A stretch of DNA of 6,868 nucleotides from an uncultured Moraxellaceae bacterium. Its GTDB lineage: Bacteria > Pseudomonadota > Gammaproteobacteria > Pseudomonadales > Moraxellaceae. Made by a program: the position numbers and the translations under genes. Shown here in pieces: positions 6,454-6,868 of this stretch (positions are counted from its first letter, which is position 1; each line of letters starts with the position of its first letter). The stretch spans positions 1 through 6,868 of the forward strand of contig CALEYY010000076.1 of NCBI GenBank assembly GCA_937928295.1, read 5' to 3'. Under the pieces are notes generated by a model, which did no database searches, was not told the origin of the DNA, and saw nothing but the letters and a program-made list of their open reading frames with translations.

Positions 6454-6868
6454 CTAAGGACGCTGAAGACTTCTCGACAACTTGGTTAGGCCAATCGTGA
6501 TGCCTGCCGTCAGTACTTTGCATACCAACGTCCCCATGATTAGTGGTGCATCGAAGGTGATTGTCCACTCAACCTCTGTGCCTGCGGGATTCTCTCTAAA
6601 GGCCACGCGACCACGGTGATTTCGGAGTGGTGCCCCACCTTTTGTAATCCGATAGCAAATGAATTTATTTTCCTCGACGGAGGTCACCGTTTCTTCGGCA
6701 AGAATTGGCCAGAATCCGAGCGCTCTGACAGAGCCAACTCCATTTACATTATCTTCACCATCACGAATACGTCGGACCGGAACGCCGAGTACCTCGCCGA
6801 GACGGTTATGGTCATACAATGCTCTAAATACGGCATGAACTGACTCTTTGAATTGGTGCCGAACCGAC
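6454..6868 (-). CDS. SRPBCC (START-like) family protein, polyketide cyclase/dehydrase type, 5' end outside window
   Basis: The frame ends with TAG at 6456-6454 and stays open to the right edge, giving 137 residues. A TTG at 6819 could be read as a start, but the codons before it continue a typical family opening (SVHAVFRALYDHNRLGEV: strand, then helix with D-H/N-R-L), so the gene extends beyond the window. The pattern continues with IRDGEDNVNGVGSVRAL, a central GFWPILAEETVTSVEENK and RVAFRENPAGTEVEWTITFDAP, then a long C-terminal helix, as expected of the lipid- or ligand-binding helix-grip fold of about 140-150 residues. Probably only a few N-terminal residues are missing. These proteins bind hydrophobic ligands; the ligand here is unknown. 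It is co-oriented with and 59 nt upstream of the acyl-CoA ligase, which suggests a shared lipid-related task, but that is inference. Confidence 0.82.
   Translation of the reverse strand, partial: SVRHQFKESVHAVFRALYDHNRLGEVLGVPVRRIRDGEDNVNGVGSVRALGFWPILAEETVTSVEENKFICYRITKGGAPLRNHRGRVAFRENPAGTEVEWTITFDAPLIMGTLVCKVLTAGITIGLTKLSRSLQRP

Noticed and set aside
6454..6819. Reading the SRPBCC gene as complete from a TTG at 6819
   Set aside because: The frame continues upstream to the window edge with sequence typical of the family's first strand and helix, so the TTG is an internal leucine codon.

Overview
The window looks like chromosomal DNA of a hydrocarbon- or fatty-acid-using bacterium, most likely a gammaproteobacterium. 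The main reason is the cytochrome P450, whose sequence is closest, as far as I can recall, to the CYP153A enzymes of Alcanivorax and Marinobacter. Moderate GC content, Shine-Dalgarno sites and densely packed genes fit this. The genus cannot be fixed from the sequence alone.

Layout, left to right: (1) 1-335, the 3' end of a LysR-type regulator (+ strand), cut by the window edge. (2) 336-525, a convergent gap with a candidate terminator for the next gene. (3) 526-1572, an AraC-family regulator (- strand). (4) 1573-1668, a short divergent control region with a near-perfect 11-nt direct repeat just before the operon. (5) 1669-4671, a tight three-gene operon (+ strand): [2Fe-2S] ferredoxin, CYP153A-type P450, FAD-dependent ferredoxin reductase. 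(6) 4672-4843, a convergent gap with a GC-rich hairpin. (7) 4844-6394, an AMP-forming acyl-CoA ligase (- strand). (8) 6454-6868, an SRPBCC/START-fold protein (- strand), cut by the right edge and probably upstream of the ligase in the same transcript.

How they work together: electrons would pass from NAD(P)H to the reductase FAD, then to the ferredoxin, then to the P450 heme, which by family knowledge hydroxylates the terminal carbon of alkanes or fatty acids. The divergent AraC protein is the obvious candidate activator. The acyl-CoA ligase could activate the fatty acid made after further oxidation and feed it to beta-oxidation, but it is on the opposite strand, so this link is inference. 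No alcohol or aldehyde dehydrogenase is present in the window.

I found no RNA genes, insertion sequences, CRISPR arrays or phage genes. The P450 system belongs to a known class. I see no clearly undescribed system; the less ordinary points are the candidate operator, the gene order and the SRPBCC-ligase pair.
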